DNA of 46,143 nucleotides from Sulfitobacter sp. (GTDB taxonomy: Bacteria; Pseudomonadota; Alphaproteobacteria; Rhodobacterales; Rhodobacteraceae), in NCBI GenBank assembly GCA_029252045.1, contig JAQXCD010000057.1, positions 1-46,143 of the forward strand, written 5' to 3'. Shown here in pieces: positions 44,875 through 46,143 of this stretch. Numbering within the stretch: position 1 is the first letter of the stretch; each line of letters opens with the position of its first letter. Under the pieces are notes generated by a model. That model was not told the DNA's origin. It saw only the letters and a list, made by a program, of their open reading frames with translations, and ran no database searches. The position numbers were made by a program, and so were the translations under genes.

Positions 44875-45576
44875 ATGCAGAATACTTGTGGCGAATTTGG
44901 TGTCAGCCTATGGAACGCAAACACTCCTACGTATTTCAATGACATTGCCTTTGCAGATGATTACACACGTGAAGACTTAGCAGACTATGCCTACAACTCT
45001 AATCTCACTGGAAATATCATTTTGGAAGGTGGTTATGGCAGTGGCAAGTCAACCATTGCGCAGATTATTGCAACTGAGAGACTTGCAGACAGTCTAAGCC
45101 TCTTTGAAATCAATGGAGAAGTTTGGAGTGATGATACTCTTACTGTCATTGAAAACACTTATGCGTGGGCAACAGCAAATGGCAATATCGCAGTCGTAAT
45201 CATAAACGAAGTAGATAGGCTCAAAGACAAACAGTTTAAGCTAAGGGACTTTTTGGATAAACATGCACAACGCTTGCTTGTGATTATGAAAACCAATCAC
45301 TTGGCAAATATAGATGGCAGTATCGTAGACAGAAGTGATGTGTATTACGTGCGAGGATTTACGCCACAGAAGGCTGTGGGCATTGCACAACATGTACTTC
45401 AAAGACATGGATATACATTCGCAGATGACGATTTGGAAAAGCTGTTTACAAGGCGTCTTGTAGGCGATGAGGAAGAGTTAAGCTTGCGTCAGATAGGGCG
45501 TATTGTAGACAAGCTTTCTATGCAAAATGCACCAACACCGCCTAAACGCGGCGGCAGTTTACGCTTAATAAAGTAG
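44875..45576 (+). CDS. AAA+ ATPase resembling a clamp-loader small subunit
   Basis: A 233-aa ATPase. Walker A is EGGYGSGKSTIAQIIA (about 52-67). Walker B reads VVIINEVDRL (about 105-114), with Asn where the Mg-binding Asp normally stands but the catalytic Glu kept. Sensor 1 is in VIMKTNHLANID, and VDRSDVYYVRGF sits where clamp loaders have the SRC-type arginine. A small helical lid follows (AVGIAQHVLQRHGYTFADDD). The arrangement matches RFC/gp44-like loaders more than transposition helpers. AAGAAAGG precedes the ATG. It lies behind the amber gene and before a clean terminator. A DNA-replication role for the mobile element is inferred. Confidence 0.78.
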   Translation: MQNTCGEFGVSLWNANTPTYFNDIAFADDYTREDLADYAYNSNLTGNIILEGGYGSGKSTIAQIIATERLADSLSLFEINGEVWSDDTLTVIENTYAWATANGNIAVVIINEVDRLKDKQFKLRDFLDKHAQRLLVIMKTNHLANIDGSIVDRSDVYYVRGFTPQKAVGIAQHVLQRHGYTFADDDLEKLFTRRLVGDEEELSLRQIGRIVDKLSMQNAPTPPKRGGSLRLIK

Positions 45577-45581
45577 TTATT

Positions 45582-45612
45582 AAAAGCGTCAGCAAAAATG
45601 CTGGCGCTTTTT
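45582..45612 (+). terminator. Rho-independent terminator after the AAA+ ATPase gene
   Basis: AGCGTCAGCA (45585-45594) and TGCTGGCGCT (45599-45608) pair with one G-T, loop AAAA, then T5. Strong and directly behind the stop. Confidence 0.93.
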
Positions 45613-45657
45613 GTTACGACTTACTATATGACTACGAGTAGAAGTTAGGAGCCAAAC

Positions 45658-45840
45658 ATGAGCAAACTAGAAGAACTTATGCAGCAACAAGCTGCACTTG
45701 CAGAAGAAATCAAACGTGTTGCCAAAGACGAAAAAGCAGAAGCACTCAAAGAAGTACGTCGTCTTTGTAAGCTGCATGGCTTTACTCATAACCAGCTTAA
45801 AGCTTACCTTGCTGCTGGACGTAAGCCAAAGTCCAAGTAA
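45658..45840 (+). CDS. H-NS-like oligomerisation-domain protein lacking a DNA-binding domain (60 aa)
   Basis: The 60-residue product has the start of H-NS-family proteins (SKLEELMQQQAALAEEIKRV, EALKEVRRLCKLHGFT) and a coiled-coil N-half. It stops at LAAGRKPKSK, the linker position, without the C-terminal domain (the TWSGRGxxPxW-type motif of the family). AGGAG is 7 nt before ATG 45658. No DNA-binding part can be found in any frame downstream, so it is a naturally short protein or an old truncation. H-NST-type proteins in enterobacterial islands act as dominant-negative partners of H-NS; a similar role against a HvrA-like silencer is inference. Confidence 0.6.
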   Translation: MSKLEELMQQQAALAEEIKRVAKDEKAEALKEVRRLCKLHGFTHNQLKAYLAAGRKPKSK

Positions 45841-45860
45841 CTAATTGATATTAAATTGAC

Positions 45861-45941
45861 TGATTTAGGATGACACTTAGCCAACTCAGAAAGCACAATG
45901 TGTGAGTAAGACAAGGAGAATAAAGTGTCATTCCTAAATCA
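45861..45941 (+). promoter_or_regulatory. Long inverted repeat covering the start of the next small ORF
   Basis: TGATTTAGGATGACAC (45861-45876) is complementary to GTGTCATTCCTAAATCA (45925-45941), 16 pairs with one bulged base. The second arm begins exactly at the GTG start codon; the ribosome site AAGGAG (45913-45918) lies in the 48-nt loop. The structure could block initiation. Confidence 0.55.
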
Positions 45942-46041
45942 AGTTGAACTAAGCGTGTACAAACCTAACACTCAAAGAAACCCAATTGCACGTCGTAGAG
46001 AGAAGCTAGCGTTCAAGTTAAAAGAACAGAGGTGGTCCTAG
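45925..46041 (+). CDS. Small island ORF truncated by the IS3 element
   Basis: GTG at 45925 follows AAGGAG with 6-nt spacing, the best ribosome site of the island. The frame reads SFLNQVELSVYKPNTQRNPI and then a very basic ARRREKLAFKLKEQ. At about 46030-46033 island sequence gives way to the IS3 end; the last codons (RWS, stop at 46039-46041) come from the junction and the IS. The native protein continued further. No family named, though the basic helix suggests nucleic-acid binding. Confidence 0.6.
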   Translation: MSFLNQVELSVYKPNTQRNPIARRREKLAFKLKEQRWS

Positions 46042-46143
46042 ATTTTAGACCAGTTTTCAGCCTTGTTAAGGTGGATCTGGGTTTTATTTAGGCTGCTAAT
46101 CTCATTGGTTCGGTTTTGCTGACATAGGCCTCATCTGGGGTCA
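46033..46143 (-). mobile_element. 3' end of an IS3-family insertion sequence (partial)
   Basis: Begins with TGGTCCTAGATTTTAGACCA, a TG-starting end with inverted TGGTC/GACCA halves, and contains the tail of a transposase on the minus strand. It runs off the window. The exact edge (46030-46033) is estimated from where the neighbouring ORF stops making sense. Confidence 0.7.
46088..46143 (-). CDS. IS3-family transposase OrfB, C-terminal end only
   Basis: Eighteen codons at the edge: TPDEAYVSKTEPMRLAA and a TAA stop at 46088-46090. TPDEAY is the usual end of IS3-type integrase-core (DDE) transposases. Everything upstream, including the catalytic residues, is outside the window. Confidence 0.75.
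   Translation of the reverse strand, partial: TPDEAYVSKTEPMRLAA

Overview
The window looks like a chromosomal contig from a member of the Rhodobacteraceae (Roseobacter group, Alphaproteobacteria). The clues are a MaeB malic enzyme with a fused phosphotransacetylase domain, the rimP-nusA-YlxR-infB block, an argJ-mutT pair behind a periplasmic PpiC and beside a divergent secA, a GrxC with a CGFC active site, and moderately high GC with GTG/TTG starts. No rRNA, tRNA or CRISPR array was seen. Both ends lie inside insertion sequences: the last codons of an IS5-type transposase at the left edge and of an IS3-type OrfB at the right edge. This is the usual appearance of an assembly contig broken at repeats. 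Each IS also damages the gene next to it.

Positions 1-40113 are dense, mostly intact core genome. In order: an IS5 tail fused to a 5'-truncated family 61 glycosyltransferase; maeB and a PfkB sugar kinase converging on msrA; a sulfotransferase-like gene and argG sharing a terminator; ilvA and an SDR; a divergent Hpt / response regulator-PP2C phosphatase pair; a NUDIX gene; an hslO - CoA pyrophosphatase - cca - two ABC exporter half-transporters - RNA (uracil-5) methyltransferase run; two L,D-transpeptidases around a CAP-domain lipoprotein; a 59-aa membrane peptide; hemH; a BioC-like methyltransferase divergent from a ComF-type gene; grxC-nitrilase-marR; ubiG divergent from pip and a short SBP5-like protein; rimP-nusA-ylxR-infB ending in a strong bidirectional terminator; a 43-aa ORF; mutT-argJ-ppiC; and secA.

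From 40114 to about 46032 base composition drops and the genes become accessory: a genomic island or degraded mobile element. It starts right after the secA stop with a cluster of 10-bp repeats and a tyrosine recombinase. It continues with a small coiled-coil/proline-rich protein, an outer-membrane beta-barrel, and a module of unknown genes: a 272-aa protein broken by a 7-bp tandem duplication, a 248-aa protein interrupted by one in-frame amber codon, a clamp-loader-like AAA+ ATPase, a 60-aa protein resembling only the oligomerisation half of H-NS, and a small ORF cut by the IS3 element.

The core genes serve central metabolism (maeB, argG, argJ, ilvA, hemH, ubiG), redox and nucleotide housecleaning (msrA, hslO, grxC, three NUDIX genes), translation (rimP, nusA, infB, cca) and the envelope (secA, PpiC, L,D-transpeptidases). 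The most interesting part is 43122-46041. Several genes there carry one clean, recent-looking lesion in otherwise well-preserved frames, beside a putative H-NS antagonist and an inverted repeat that covers a start codon.
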